Shown: positions 40,683-49,550 of the stretch, one piece after another | Layout: each line of letters opens with the position of its first letter | How positions within the stretch are numbered: the first letter of the stretch is position 1 | Assembly: GCA_026169045.1 (NCBI GenBank) | Contig: JAPFDH010000003.1 | Location: 1 to 53,855, forward strand | Origin: Lachnospiraceae bacterium | Lineage (GTDB): Bacteria > Bacillota > Clostridia > Lachnospirales > Lachnospiraceae | DNA: 53,855 nucleotides | Reading direction: 5' to 3' | Program-made: the position numbers and the translations under genes | Notes under the pieces: generated by a model | Seen by the model: the letters and a program-made list of their open reading frames with translations, nothing else | Databases searched by the model: none | Told to the model about the DNA's origin: nothing

Positions 40683-41933
40683 ATGATGAAGATGAGCGGA
40701 AATGTTATGGTGGGACAGTCCGGCGGACCGACAGCGGTGATAAATTCCAGTTTGGTTGGAGTCTATAAAACAGCAAAAGATTTGGGAGCGTCGATTGTTT
40801 ATGGTATGTTAAATGGTGTACAGGGGCTTTTAAATGAGCGCTATGTGGATCTTTCAGAACATATTCAGTCAGATTTGGATATTGAATTACTGAAAAGAAC
40901 ACCTTCGTCGTTCTTGGGATCCTGCCGTTTTAAACTTCCGGAACCGGAGATCGGGAACCAAATATTCCAACAGATTTTTAAAACATTGGAGAAATTGGAT
41001 GTCCGTTATTTCTTTTATATTGGAGGCAATGACTCCATGGATACCATTAAAAAATTATCGGATTATGCTGAAATGATACAGTCTTCCATATGTTTTATGG
41101 GAGTTCCAAAAACAATCGATAATGATTTGGATATTACGGATCATACGCCTGGATTTGGAAGCGCAGCAAAATATATTGCTTCTATTACAAAAGAAATTAT
41201 TCGTGATGGTTTGGTGTATGATCTTGATAGTGTAACCATTATTGAAATTATGGGTAGAAATGCCGGTTGGCTGGCTGGAGCTGCTGCTTTGGCAAAGGGA
41301 GAAGACTGTGAAGGTCCGGATATGATTTTCCTGCCGGAAGTGGAATTTGATATGGATCAGTTTATAGAAAAAGTAAGAAAACTGCAGGAAACAAAACGGT
41401 CGGTTGTGATTGCAGTGTCAGAAGGAATCCGCCTGGCTGATGGGAGATATGTGGCAGAGCTTGGTACAGAATTGGGCGCGGAGGATGCTTTTGGACATAA
41501 AATTTTAACCGGAGCAGCAACTTATTTATCCAGGGAAATCAGCAGAAGAATCGGATGTAAAAGTCGTGCGATTGAATTTAATACGCTTCAAAGATGTGCT
41601 TCTCATATTGTATCCCGTGTGGATATTACAGAAGCATTTCAAGTGGGGGGGGCTGCTGTAAAAGCTGCTATGGAAGGCGAGACAGGAAAAATGGTAATAT
41701 TAAAGCGTGTATCCGAAGATCCATATATTTGCGTGACGGATACCTTTGATGTTCACAAAATAGCTAATGTTGAAAAGAAAGTACCAAGAAATTGGATTAA
41801 TGAAGCCGGTGATTTTGTGACTGAAGAGTTTGAACACTATGTGCGTCCTCTTATTCAGGCAGAATTAACTCCAATGATGGTAGATGGATTGCCACGTCAT
41901 TTGACTTTGAAAGATAAGGCACATGGAAAGTAA
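40683..41933 (+). CDS. pfp: 6-phosphofructokinase, pyrophosphate-dependent type
   Basis: A 416-residue phosphofructokinase. It opens with GQSGGPTAVIN. In place of the GGDGS of ATP enzymes it has GGNDS (114-118), and PKTIDND (142-148) carries the Lys that marks pyrophosphate-dependent enzymes where ATP enzymes have Gly. It would phosphorylate fructose 6-phosphate with PPi, reversibly. The longer chain than bacterial ATP-PFK (about 320) also fits. The first acidic residue of the usual GGDDS box is Asn here, as in some related clostridial enzymes. AAGGAG precedes ATG 40683. It overlaps the next gene by one base. Confidence 0.88.
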   Translation: MMKMSGNVMVGQSGGPTAVINSSLVGVYKTAKDLGASIVYGMLNGVQGLLNERYVDLSEHIQSDLDIELLKRTPSSFLGSCRFKLPEPEIGNQIFQQIFKTLEKLDVRYFFYIGGNDSMDTIKKLSDYAEMIQSSICFMGVPKTIDNDLDITDHTPGFGSAAKYIASITKEIIRDGLVYDLDSVTIIEIMGRNAGWLAGAAALAKGEDCEGPDMIFLPEVEFDMDQFIEKVRKLQETKRSVVIAVSEGIRLADGRYVAELGTELGAEDAFGHKILTGAATYLSREISRRIGCKSRAIEFNTLQRCASHIVSRVDITEAFQVGGAAVKAAMEGETGKMVILKRVSEDPYICVTDTFDVHKIANVEKKVPRNWINEAGDFVTEEFEHYVRPLIQAELTPMMVDGLPRHLTLKDKAHGK

Positions 41934-42367
41934 TGGAGGATCGTGTGAAGATAGTAATTATAGATGGTCAGGGAGGCAAGATGGGATGCGCTCTAGTCAG
42001 CGAGATAAAAAAAGTATTTCCAGACCAGGAACTATATGGTATCGGAACAAATAGTATTGCAACTGCTGCGATGCTGCGGGCAGGAGCAAAGTATGGGGCA
42101 ACCGGTGAAAACCCGGTTGTGGTCGCGTGCCGGGACGCGGATGTGATTATTGGTCCGCTGGGAATCGTCATTGCCGATGCGCTTTTAGGTGAAGTGACAC
42201 CTGTTATGGCAGCGGCTGTGGGAAGCAGTCCGGCGTATAAATTGTTTATTCCGGTTAACAGATGCAACCATTGGGTGGCAGGAACAGAAGATTTGTCATT
42301 GGGAGAATATATTCGTCAAGTGGTAGAACATCTGGCCGAATGGCGAATAAAAAATAATATACGTTAG
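41933..42367 (+). CDS. DUF3842 family protein
   Basis: A 144-residue protein of the DUF3842 family, whose function is unknown. It starts IVIIDGQGGKMGCALVSEIKK, which reads like a small nucleotide-binding Rossmann-type strand-loop-helix, and continues with GTNSIATAAMLRAGA and GPLGIVIADALLGEVTP. No membrane segment or signal peptide is present. Its ATG overlaps the phosphofructokinase stop by one base, implying translational coupling, and lrgA follows. A small-molecule or nucleotide-binding role is only a guess from the glycine motif. Confidence 0.78.
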   Translation: MEDRVKIVIIDGQGGKMGCALVSEIKKVFPDQELYGIGTNSIATAAMLRAGAKYGATGENPVVVACRDADVIIGPLGIVIADALLGEVTPVMAAAVGSSPAYKLFIPVNRCNHWVAGTEDLSLGEYIRQVVEHLAEWRIKNNIR

Positions 42368-42383
42368 AAGATGGATAAAATTT

Positions 42384-42761
42384 ATGAAGTATTTGTATCA
42401 GTTTTTGGTTATTTTAGGATTTTCTTTTGCTGGTGAAATGATACATGCAGTGGTGCCGTTGCCTGTACCTGCCAGTGTATATGGATTGGTATTATTGTTT
42501 GTATGTCTTATGCTTGGAGTTGTAAAATTAAATCAGATAGAAGAAGCTGCTGATTTTTTTCTGCAAATTATGCCTGTGCTATTTATCGGTGCTTCTGTCA
42601 GCCTGATGAATATTATTCAGGATATTTTAGGAAGTTTAACTGCAATCATAATAATTACTGTGATAAGTACATTTGTGGTTATGGGAGTAACGGGAAAGAC
42701 TGCCCAGTACATTATTGAAAGAAAAGAGAAAGGGGATTTGATGAGACATGGACATCAATGA
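42384..42761 (+). CDS. lrgA: CidA/LrgA family holin-like protein
   Basis: A 125-residue membrane protein with four hydrophobic helices, the LrgA/CidA fold. The PLPVPASVYGLVLLF motif near residues 25-40 is characteristic. In staphylococci LrgAB modulates murein hydrolase activity and cell death, while in other bacteria the pair moves pyruvate or related metabolites. The coding sequence overlaps lrgB by 14 bases. Placement after a glycolytic gene fits the pyruvate view better than the lysis view, but this is inference. There is no LytSR regulator nearby. Confidence 0.88.
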   Translation: MKYLYQFLVILGFSFAGEMIHAVVPLPVPASVYGLVLLFVCLMLGVVKLNQIEEAADFFLQIMPVLFIGASVSLMNIIQDILGSLTAIIIITVISTFVVMGVTGKTAQYIIERKEKGDLMRHGHQ

Positions 42762-43437
42762 GATGCTGAATGGTTCACTGTTTTTTGGCTTCTTTCTAAG
42801 TTTGTTTTGCTATTGGGTGGCTGCCAAAATTGCAAAGAGGTTTCCTTATACGATTTTAAATCCATTGTTATTATCTGCGGTTTTCATTATAATAATACTA
42901 TCTGTGCTGCATATCGATTATGATACTTATAATGAAGGTGCACAATATTTATCTTATTTGCTGACTCCTGCCACGATCTGTCTGGCGGTTCCTATGTATC
43001 GGCAAATTCAAGTCTTAAAGAAGCACTTCATTGCCATTTTTTTCAGTATGCTTGCGGGATGTTTGGCTTGTGCTCTTGTGATTTTGGGATTATCTTTTGT
43101 ATTTCATCTGGATACTCAGATTTATCACGCACTTCAGCCCAAATCAATTACAACAGCTATAGCTATAGGGGTAGCAGAGGAGGCTGGTGCGAATAGCACC
43201 ATTACAGTTGCAGCAGTGATTTTAACTGGACTGATCGGGGCAATTGGGGCAAAAACCTTTTGCAGGATTTTAAAAATTACCCATCCGGTGGCGGTTGGTT
43301 TAGCTTGTGGGAATGCTGCCCATGCGATCGGAACAAGTAAGGCATTGGAGTTTGGAGAAGTGGAAGGAGCCATGAGCAGTTTGGCCATTGTTACGGCAGG
43401 AATTATGACAGTTATTTTGGTACCGATTTTTGCATAA
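42748..43437 (+). CDS. lrgB: LrgB family protein
   Basis: A 229-residue polytopic membrane protein with six or seven helices, partner of LrgA. Recognised by LTPATICLAVPMYRQ, the PKSITTAIAIGVAEEAG motif and GNAAHAIGTSKALE. The complex forms a channel or carrier in the cytoplasmic membrane. The gene is complete. Its stop codon TAA (43435-43437) directly abuts the stop of the convergent subtilase gene, with no base between and no terminator. Confidence 0.92.
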   Translation: MDINEMLNGSLFFGFFLSLFCYWVAAKIAKRFPYTILNPLLLSAVFIIIILSVLHIDYDTYNEGAQYLSYLLTPATICLAVPMYRQIQVLKKHFIAIFFSMLAGCLACALVILGLSFVFHLDTQIYHALQPKSITTAIAIGVAEEAGANSTITVAAVILTGLIGAIGAKTFCRILKITHPVAVGLACGNAAHAIGTSKALEFGEVEGAMSSLAIVTAGIMTVILVPIFA

Positions 43438-45159
43438 TCAGAAGTTTGCCGGAAAAGAATTTCTTAAACATAATACACCATAACCCAAACGGGGATTTGG
43501 ATAGTCAGAGGAGCCTGGAAGATGCCGGGCTCCTTTTAACATATATGCTTTGACTTTCTCACCATATAAGTAGGGATCGTTTCCCTGAATGATTCCCCAC
43601 TGCATCATGAGGGCAGCACTACCAGTGACAACGGGGGTAGCGAAAGATGTACCTGTAACCGTGATATATTGATTGGGAGGAGCCGGAGCGTTTAAATTGA
43701 CACCTGGTGCTGCCAGGTCTGGTTTGATTTGCATAGGATATCGTGTATATCCTCTTCCGGAAAAATCGGCGTAAGAATTTAATGCAGAATTGTAAGCACC
43801 TACAGTTATGACGTTGGAGGAGGTGGAAGGTATTGTGAGTGTAGTATCCGGGGAAGAAGACAGAAAACGGGTATTGCGGTTTAAGATTTCTCCTCCTGGT
43901 AGCCACATATGGTAAGTTCCGTCGATTATTCTTTGCGGAAGCAGACGGATTTTCCAGATCCCACTTCCCACATAAGACACGATTGGGATAAAATCGATGT
44001 AAATTTCCTGAGAGGTGCTAAAAGGTGAGGGTTCTCCATAGAAAATCAAAAGTTCTGTCCGGTCAACCATTAATCGTTGAGGACCAAGCAGAGGAAGGAT
44101 AGGACCAATTGAAACACCACTTGGGCTCTCCAGTACAATAGAGAATTCATCTACATAGTTTTTCCAGAGTTGAATATTGAAAGAGGGTTCATAACTTCCA
44201 ACAGATAATTCGATGGTTTTGACAGATGAAGAAAGCTTTCCAAAAGCATGCGTACCGGATGCCCCTTCATTTCCGCTTCCTGTACATATGGTGACCCGAC
44301 CATGACCTGATGCAGCATTAATGTAAGTTTCTAAAAGAGAACTTCCATCATGGGATCCATAATTATTTCCGAAACTTAAATTGAGAGCCAGAGGAAGATT
44401 GTTTTCAGCCGCTGTTCGTATACAATAATCAATCCCCATCATTAGCTGTGTGGTTCGAGGAAAGGAAGTGGGAGAAGGTGATCCCAGACGAACGGCAATC
44501 ATGGAGGATTTGGGAGCAATCCCCTGGTATCGGCCTTGACTGGCTGCGCCATTTCCGGCGGCAATTCCGGCGACAGCAGTGCCATGGCCGCTTCTGTCTT
44601 CCGGGAGTGGCAAATTATCGCGAAGTGCAGTATTGATTTGCTCAGAGGACCATTCTGTTCCCATGGGATAGCCGACAGGGGGCGTCCCGTCAGAAGTCTG
44701 ATCCCAGAAGCGAATGAATCGTGTTGTACCATCGCTGTTTTGAAAATCCGGGTGAGTGAGTGTGATTCCGGAGTCTACTATACCAATGAGGATTCCTTCT
44801 CCATTCAGATTCCATGGAGATTGATAAAGTGATGTGATACAAGAGGATTGTCTTGCTTCAATAGCAGAAAAGAAAAGACGTTTGGGCTTTTCGATAAAGG
44901 ATACATTTGGCAGGGCGGATAAAACCGGAAGATAGGCGCTGGGAAGAGAAACAATAGAAAAATTTCCTAAAAGATTGGTTACAGTGATTTGAGAGAATTC
45001 TTTTGAAAGGAAAGATAAGTCGCCGGTGTGTCGTACAATAACTTCCCAGTGATCGTTTGAAGGGTCATATCCTACACCCAGAGAAACTGATTTCAAACGT
45101 TCTTCAGGAGTAGCTTCCAGAGATAAATTTAATAAATTTTCCAATTTCTGATCAGGCAT
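43438..45159 (-). CDS. Subtilisin-family protease, Csp-like
   Basis: A 573-residue S8 protease. After an N-terminal prodomain of about 100 residues come the complete catalytic triad, Asp129 (GIVDSG), His192 (SGHGTAVAGIAAGN) and Ser505 (GTSFATPV), and the oxyanion Asn297 (GSGNEG). About 150 residues between roughly 305 and 455 form an insertion matching the jelly-roll domain of the Csp spore germination proteases. There is no secretion signal, as in Csp proteins, which act in the spore. In clostridia CspB activates the cortex hydrolase SleC. No SleC gene is nearby. GAGGT precedes the ATG. Function in germination is inferred; another intracellular protease role is possible. Confidence 0.85.
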   Translation of the reverse strand: MPDQKLENLLNLSLEATPEERLKSVSLGVGYDPSNDHWEVIVRHTGDLSFLSKEFSQITVTNLLGNFSIVSLPSAYLPVLSALPNVSFIEKPKRLFFSAIEARQSSCITSLYQSPWNLNGEGILIGIVDSGITLTHPDFQNSDGTTRFIRFWDQTSDGTPPVGYPMGTEWSSEQINTALRDNLPLPEDRSGHGTAVAGIAAGNGAASQGRYQGIAPKSSMIAVRLGSPSPTSFPRTTQLMMGIDYCIRTAAENNLPLALNLSFGNNYGSHDGSSLLETYINAASGHGRVTICTGSGNEGASGTHAFGKLSSSVKTIELSVGSYEPSFNIQLWKNYVDEFSIVLESPSGVSIGPILPLLGPQRLMVDRTELLIFYGEPSPFSTSQEIYIDFIPIVSYVGSGIWKIRLLPQRIIDGTYHMWLPGGEILNRNTRFLSSSPDTTLTIPSTSSNVITVGAYNSALNSYADFSGRGYTRYPMQIKPDLAAPGVNLNAPAPPNQYITVTGTSFATPVVTGSAALMMQWGIIQGNDPYLYGEKVKAYMLKGARHLPGSSDYPNPRLGYGVLCLRNSFPANF

Positions 45160-45223
45160 ATAATACCTCGCTATCGTTTTGTATTTAAACGTATTCTTAG
45201 ATGGGAAAAGAATAGAACCTGAA

Positions 45224-45251
45224 ATTATAAAAAGTATGTCGGATTGAACAA
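45224..45251 (-). promoter_or_regulatory. Alternative sigma-A promoter candidate for the subtilase
   Basis: On the minus strand TTGTTC (45251-45246), 16 bp, TATAAT (45229-45224). A SigE-type candidate lies further upstream; both are tentative. Confidence 0.35.
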
Positions 45252-45269
45252 TTCAGGAACAATAAAGTG

Positions 45270-45299
45270 TTTATATGTCGATTTCGTAAAGTAATATTC
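45270..45299 (-). promoter_or_regulatory. Candidate SigE-type promoter for the Csp-like subtilase
   Basis: On the minus strand GAATATT (45299-45293), 15 bp, CATATAAA (45277-45270). The -35 fits the SigE KMATATT exactly and the -10 fits CATACANT except at two positions. Transcript start would be near 45262 with a leader of about 100 bases. Known csp genes are under mother-cell control, which supports it. Confidence 0.38.
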
Positions 45300-45329
45300 T
45301 GGCAGATAGGAAAGAATTGGTACAATTGG

Positions 45330-45358
45330 TGGATTATTTGTTTGGAATGTGATATACT
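45330..45358 (+). promoter_or_regulatory. Extended -10 promoter of the dgt-dnaG-rpoD operon
   Basis: TGATATACT (45350-45358) is an extended -10 with a perfect TATACT. The -35 position (TGGATT, 45330-45335) is weak. It lies about 97 bases before the first gene. Confidence 0.6.
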
Positions 45359-45454
45359 GAATCCATATATGGATTAAAATGTGGGGTTCCCGGATATTTT
45401 TTTACAGAAGAGGGAACATAAATAATTGTCTTTCTAAAGAAAGGCGGGGATAAT

Positions 45455-46465
45455 ATGACAATCCGAGAAAGAGTAGAGCAAATGGAGGCACAACGATTTA
45501 GTCCGTACGCATCCTTAAGCCAAAATTCAAAAGGACGAGAGCGACCGGAAGTGGAATGTGATATCCGACCGTGCTATCAAAGGGATAGAGATCGGATTTT
45601 ACATAGCAAATCGTTTCGCCGTATGAAACAGAAAACGCAGGTGTTTGTGTGTCCATACGGGGATCATTACCGAACGCGGCTGACACATACTTTAGAAGTG
45701 GCACAGACAGCCAGGACGATTGCCAGAGCATTATGCTTGAATGAAGATCTTACGGAAGCAATTGCACTGGGACATGATCTGGGACATACTCCTTTCGGAC
45801 ATTCAGGAGAAAGGGCTTTGGATAAGGCTTTGAATGGAACCGGATTGGAATTTGATCATGCCAGTCAAAGTATTAGGGTAGTGGAAAAATTGGAGAAAGA
45901 TGGAGAAGGATTAAATTTGACCTGGGAAGTGCGTGATGGTATATTAAATCATGGAACAGCATGTACTCCGGCTACCTTGGAAGGAAAGATTGTGCGGATT
46001 TGTGATAAAATTGCTTACGTAAATCATGACATTGATGATGCAGTGAGAGCTGGGATTTTAAAATTAGAAGAACTTCCAAAGGGTTATACAGAAGTTCTGG
46101 GAGAAACATCAAGACAGAGACTGAATGGGTTAATCCATGATATTGTTATTCAGAGTGAAGGAAAAGATGATATTATACAGTCAGAATCCATGCATTCAGC
46201 ATTGATGGGAATGCGCCAGTATTTATATGAGCATGTATATACCAGCAGATTTGTAAAAGCGGAAGATACGAAGGTAGAGCGTATGTTGGGAGATTTATAT
46301 GAATATTACGGAAAACACTGGGAAGAAATGTCAGAAGAATATATAGAAATGCTCAGGCAGGGGGAGAAAAAGGAGCGGGTGGTTTGTGATTATATAGCTG
46401 GTATGACCGATTCGTTTGCGGTAAGAAAGTTTGAAGAGATTTATGTTCCAAAATTTTGGGGATGA
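45455..46465 (+). CDS. dgt: dGTP triphosphohydrolase-like HD domain protein
   Basis: A 336-residue HD-domain phosphohydrolase of the deoxyguanosinetriphosphate triphosphohydrolase-like family. The HD metal-binding residues are in RTRLTHTLEVAQ, GHDLGHTPFGHSGE and the later DKIAYVNHDIDDA. Such proteins cleave dNTPs to nucleosides and triphosphate; the length is that of the shorter type 2 Dgt-like group. It stands before dnaG and rpoD, the classic clostridial order. GGCGGGG precedes the ATG. The exact nucleotide specificity is unknown. Confidence 0.9.
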   Translation: MTIRERVEQMEAQRFSPYASLSQNSKGRERPEVECDIRPCYQRDRDRILHSKSFRRMKQKTQVFVCPYGDHYRTRLTHTLEVAQTARTIARALCLNEDLTEAIALGHDLGHTPFGHSGERALDKALNGTGLEFDHASQSIRVVEKLEKDGEGLNLTWEVRDGILNHGTACTPATLEGKIVRICDKIAYVNHDIDDAVRAGILKLEELPKGYTEVLGETSRQRLNGLIHDIVIQSEGKDDIIQSESMHSALMGMRQYLYEHVYTSRFVKAEDTKVERMLGDLYEYYGKHWEEMSEEYIEMLRQGEKKERVVCDYIAGMTDSFAVRKFEEIYVPKFWG

Positions 46466-46521
46466 GAAAATATATGAGATTGTAATGATTGAAAAAAGAG
46501 ATACAGACAGGAGAGGTGCGT

Positions 46522-48285
46522 ATGTATTATCCGGATGAATTTATAGAAGAGGTGCGGATGCGAAATGATATTGTAGATATAATAGGAAATAGTGTACACT
46601 TGCAGAAAAAAGGAAGCAGCTATTTTGGGTTATGTCCATTTCATAATGAGAAGTCTCCATCTTTCTCTGTCTCAAGAGAGAAACAGATGTATTATTGTTT
46701 TGGATGCGGAGCCGGTGGAAACGTAATAACATTTGTTATGGAATATGAAAATTATGGTTTTGTTGAAGCAGTTCGATATTTAGCAGAACGGGCGGGGATG
46801 GAAATTCCAAAAGAAGAATATTCTCCGGAAGCAAAGCGGCAGGCTGATTTAAAGGGCATTTTATTGGAAATTCAGAAAAAGGCTGCTCGTTATTTTTATT
46901 ATCAGTTAAAAAGTAATAATGGAAAAATAGGCTATGAGTATTTGAAAAACAGAGGGCTGTCTGATGATACCATACGTGCATTTGGTCTGGGATATGCTGC
47001 ACCATATCCGGATGATCTCTATCAATACTTAAAAAAAGAAGGATATTCCGATGAAATATTAAAAGAATCGGGTTTGGTAAAAATAGAAGAACGAGGAGCG
47101 TATGATAAATTTTGGAATCGTGTAATGTTTCCAATCATGGATGTAAATAACCGCGTCATTGGATTCGGTGGTCGGGTGATGGGAGAAGGAAATCCGAAGT
47201 ACCTCAATTCACCGGAAACGAAAATATTTGATAAAAGTCGTAATTTATATGGGTTGAATGTGGCAAGACGTTCCAGAAAATCATATTTTCTGGTATGTGA
47301 AGGATATATGGATGTAATCAGTATGCATCAGGCTGGATTTACCAATGCTGTGGCATCTCTGGGAACTGCATTTACATCGCAACATGGTATACTGATTAAA
47401 CGTTATGTACATGAAGTGATTCTTACATATGATAGCGATGCTGCCGGGGTAAAAGCAGCTCTTCGGGCTATTCCGATGCTGAAAGAGGCCGGGCTATCTG
47501 TAAAAGTGTTGAATCTGAAACCATATAAAGACCCGGATGAATTTATAAAGAATTTGGGAGCCGATGCCTTTCAGGAGAGAATTGAGCAGGCTGTGAATGG
47601 ATTTTTGTTTGAAATACAAAATTTGCGGTTGCAATATGATTTGGGAGATCCGGAGCAGAAGACGGAATTTTTCAACCAGGTAGCAGAAAAATTACTGGTC
47701 TTTGAAGATGAGATGGAACAGAACAATTATATTGAAGCAGTATCTAGAGAGTATGGAATCAATTATGATATTTTGCGTAAAAAAGTGGGAAGTTTGGGAA
47801 ATCGGGCCGGTCTTGTCCGAGGTATGGTTTCCAAACCGAAATCGGGAATTCAGAAGCGGAGTGAAAAAGAAGATGGAATACATCAGGCACAGCGTTTACT
47901 GCTCACCTGGCTTTGTGAAGAACCGTCTGTTTATAATAAAATAAGTGACATTATTGAACCGAGAGATTTCACAGAAGATCTCTACAGGCAGGTAGCGGAA
48001 ATGCTGTTTGCGCAGCTTGAAGTTGGTAAAAGAAATCCAGGAGAAATATTGAATCATTTTATAAATGATGAAGAACAATATAGAGAAGTTGCTGCTATTT
48101 TTAACACAAAACTGAAAGAAGGAATGACAAAAGAAGAGAAAAATCGTGCCTTTCGGGAAACGGTTCTGCGTGTGAAAAAAAATGGATTGGATTATGCCAG
48201 CAAAAATGTAGAAGATATTGCCCAGTTACAGGCGATAATAAGTGCACAAAAGGCATTAAAGACGCTGAATATTTCATTGGATTAA
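46522..48285 (+). CDS. dnaG: DNA primase DnaG
   Basis: Synthesises RNA primers at the replication fork; 587 residues. The N-terminal CHC2 zinc-binding domain has Cys38, His41, Cys59 and Cys62. The Toprim-containing catalytic core follows, with VIGFGGR, VCEGYMDVISMHQAGF and LTYDSDAAGVKAALRA. The C-terminal 150 residues are the helical DnaB-interacting domain. The start at ATG 46522 is supported by GGAGAGGTG; an in-frame TTG at 46489 has no site. It lies between the dGTPase-like gene and rpoD in the macromolecular synthesis operon. Confidence 0.96.
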   Translation: MYYPDEFIEEVRMRNDIVDIIGNSVHLQKKGSSYFGLCPFHNEKSPSFSVSREKQMYYCFGCGAGGNVITFVMEYENYGFVEAVRYLAERAGMEIPKEEYSPEAKRQADLKGILLEIQKKAARYFYYQLKSNNGKIGYEYLKNRGLSDDTIRAFGLGYAAPYPDDLYQYLKKEGYSDEILKESGLVKIEERGAYDKFWNRVMFPIMDVNNRVIGFGGRVMGEGNPKYLNSPETKIFDKSRNLYGLNVARRSRKSYFLVCEGYMDVISMHQAGFTNAVASLGTAFTSQHGILIKRYVHEVILTYDSDAAGVKAALRAIPMLKEAGLSVKVLNLKPYKDPDEFIKNLGADAFQERIEQAVNGFLFEIQNLRLQYDLGDPEQKTEFFNQVAEKLLVFEDEMEQNNYIEAVSREYGINYDILRKKVGSLGNRAGLVRGMVSKPKSGIQKRSEKEDGIHQAQRLLLTWLCEEPSVYNKISDIIEPRDFTEDLYRQVAEMLFAQLEVGKRNPGEILNHFINDEEQYREVAAIFNTKLKEGMTKEEKNRAFRETVLRVKKNGLDYASKNVEDIAQLQAIISAQKALKTLNISLD

Positions 48286-48399
48286 GGAGAAACTAAGTAA
48301 GAGTCTGGAAAGAGGAAACAATAGGTAAGTATCAGTATAGTTTGGCGAGACAATGCTTGGGTCGGCATGTGTTGTTGGATTTGGGAAGGAAGGATGCTG

Positions 48400-49518
48400 A
48401 TGAAGGAACGTTTAATAAAAATTCATGAAAAATTGCCTCAGCTGCTGTCATTGGCGAAGATGAAAAAGAATATTCTGGAAGAAAAAGAAGTTAAGGATTT
48501 TTTTTCGGATCTGGAACTGAATGCTGACGAATATAGCCGAGTCTTGGAATATTTGGCAAAACATAATGTGGATGTTTTGGAAATTAAAATGACAGAGCAA
48601 TTGGAAGATTTGCTTCCAGAATTGGACAGTGAAGAGGAAGAAGATGTGGATTTGGAACAGATGGAACTGTCTGTTCCGGATGGGGTGAGTCCAGAAGATC
48701 CTGTTCGAATGTATTTGAAAGAAATCGGAAAGGTTCCTCTTTTGTCATCTGATGAAGAAATAGAATTGGCCAAAAGGGTAGCTGAAGGCGATGAAGAGGC
48801 AAAAAAGAAATTAGCCGAGGCCAATTTGCGTCTTGTCGTAAGCGTAGCGAAACGCTATGTGGGAAGGGGGATGCAGTTTCTGGATTTGATACAGGAAGGA
48901 AATTTGGGTTTAATTAAAGCAGTTGAGAAATTTGATTATACCAAAGGATATAAATTCAGTACGTACGCGACTTGGTGGATTCGTCAGGCTATTACGAGGG
49001 CAATTGCTGATCAGGCACGGACCATTCGTATACCGGTTCATATGGTGGAGACTATCAATCGTCTGGTACGGACATCAAGACAGTTAGTGCAGGAATTGGG
49101 AAGAGAACCGACGCCGGAAGAATTGTCAGAACGACTGAATATTCCGGTGGAAAAAGTAAATGAGGTTATGAAGATTTCTCAAGAACCGGTATCATTGGAA
49201 ACACCGGTAGGTGAAGAGGACGATAGTCATTTGGGAGATTTTATCCAAGATGATCATATGCCTGTGCCTGCGGAAGAGGCAGCACATATGCTGTTGAGTG
49301 AACAATTGGAAGAAGTGTTGTCTACACTTTCGGAACGGGAAGAAAAAGTTTTGCGTTTGCGTTTTGGATTGGATGATGGACGAGCCAGAACATTGGAAGA
49401 AGTGGGCAAAGAATTTAATGTTACCAGAGAACGTATTCGCCAAATTGAGGCGAAGGCGTTACGAAAATTGAAACATCCAACAAGAAGTAAAAAGCTAAAA
49501 GATTATTTGGATGAATAA
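48400..49518 (+). CDS. rpoD: Primary sigma factor SigA (RpoD)
   Basis: The housekeeping sigma-70 factor, 372 residues, close to the size of Bacillus SigA. An acidic region 1.1 is followed by [11 protein letters not shown] (1.2), [30 protein letters not shown]-type region 2 with the [20 protein letters not shown] promoter-melting part, region 3, and a region 4 helix-turn-helix with [23 protein letters not shown] 48400 has AAGG six bases upstream; ATG 48394 is equally in frame. It follows dnaG after 114 bases that contain no clear promoter. Confidence 0.96.
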   Translation: MKERLIKIHEKLPQLLSLAKMKKNILEEKEVKDFFSDLELNADEYSRVLEYLAKHNVDVLEIKMTEQLEDLLPELDSEEEEDVDLEQMELSVPDGVSPEDPVRMYLKEIGKVPLLSSDEEIELAKRVAEGDEEAKKKLAEANLRLVVSVAKRYVGRGMQFLDLIQEGNLGLIKAVEKFDYTKGYKFSTYATWWIRQAITRAIADQARTIRIPVHMVETINRLVRTSRQLVQELGREPTPEELSERLNIPVEKVNEVMKISQEPVSLETPVGEEDDSHLGDFIQDDHMPVPAEEAAHMLLSEQLEEVLSTLSEREEKVLRLRFGLDDGRARTLEEVGKEFNVTRERIRQIEAKALRKLKHPTRSKKLKDYLDE

Positions 49519-49550
49519 AGCAAAATCCGATAGAAAACGGAGACAGAGAG

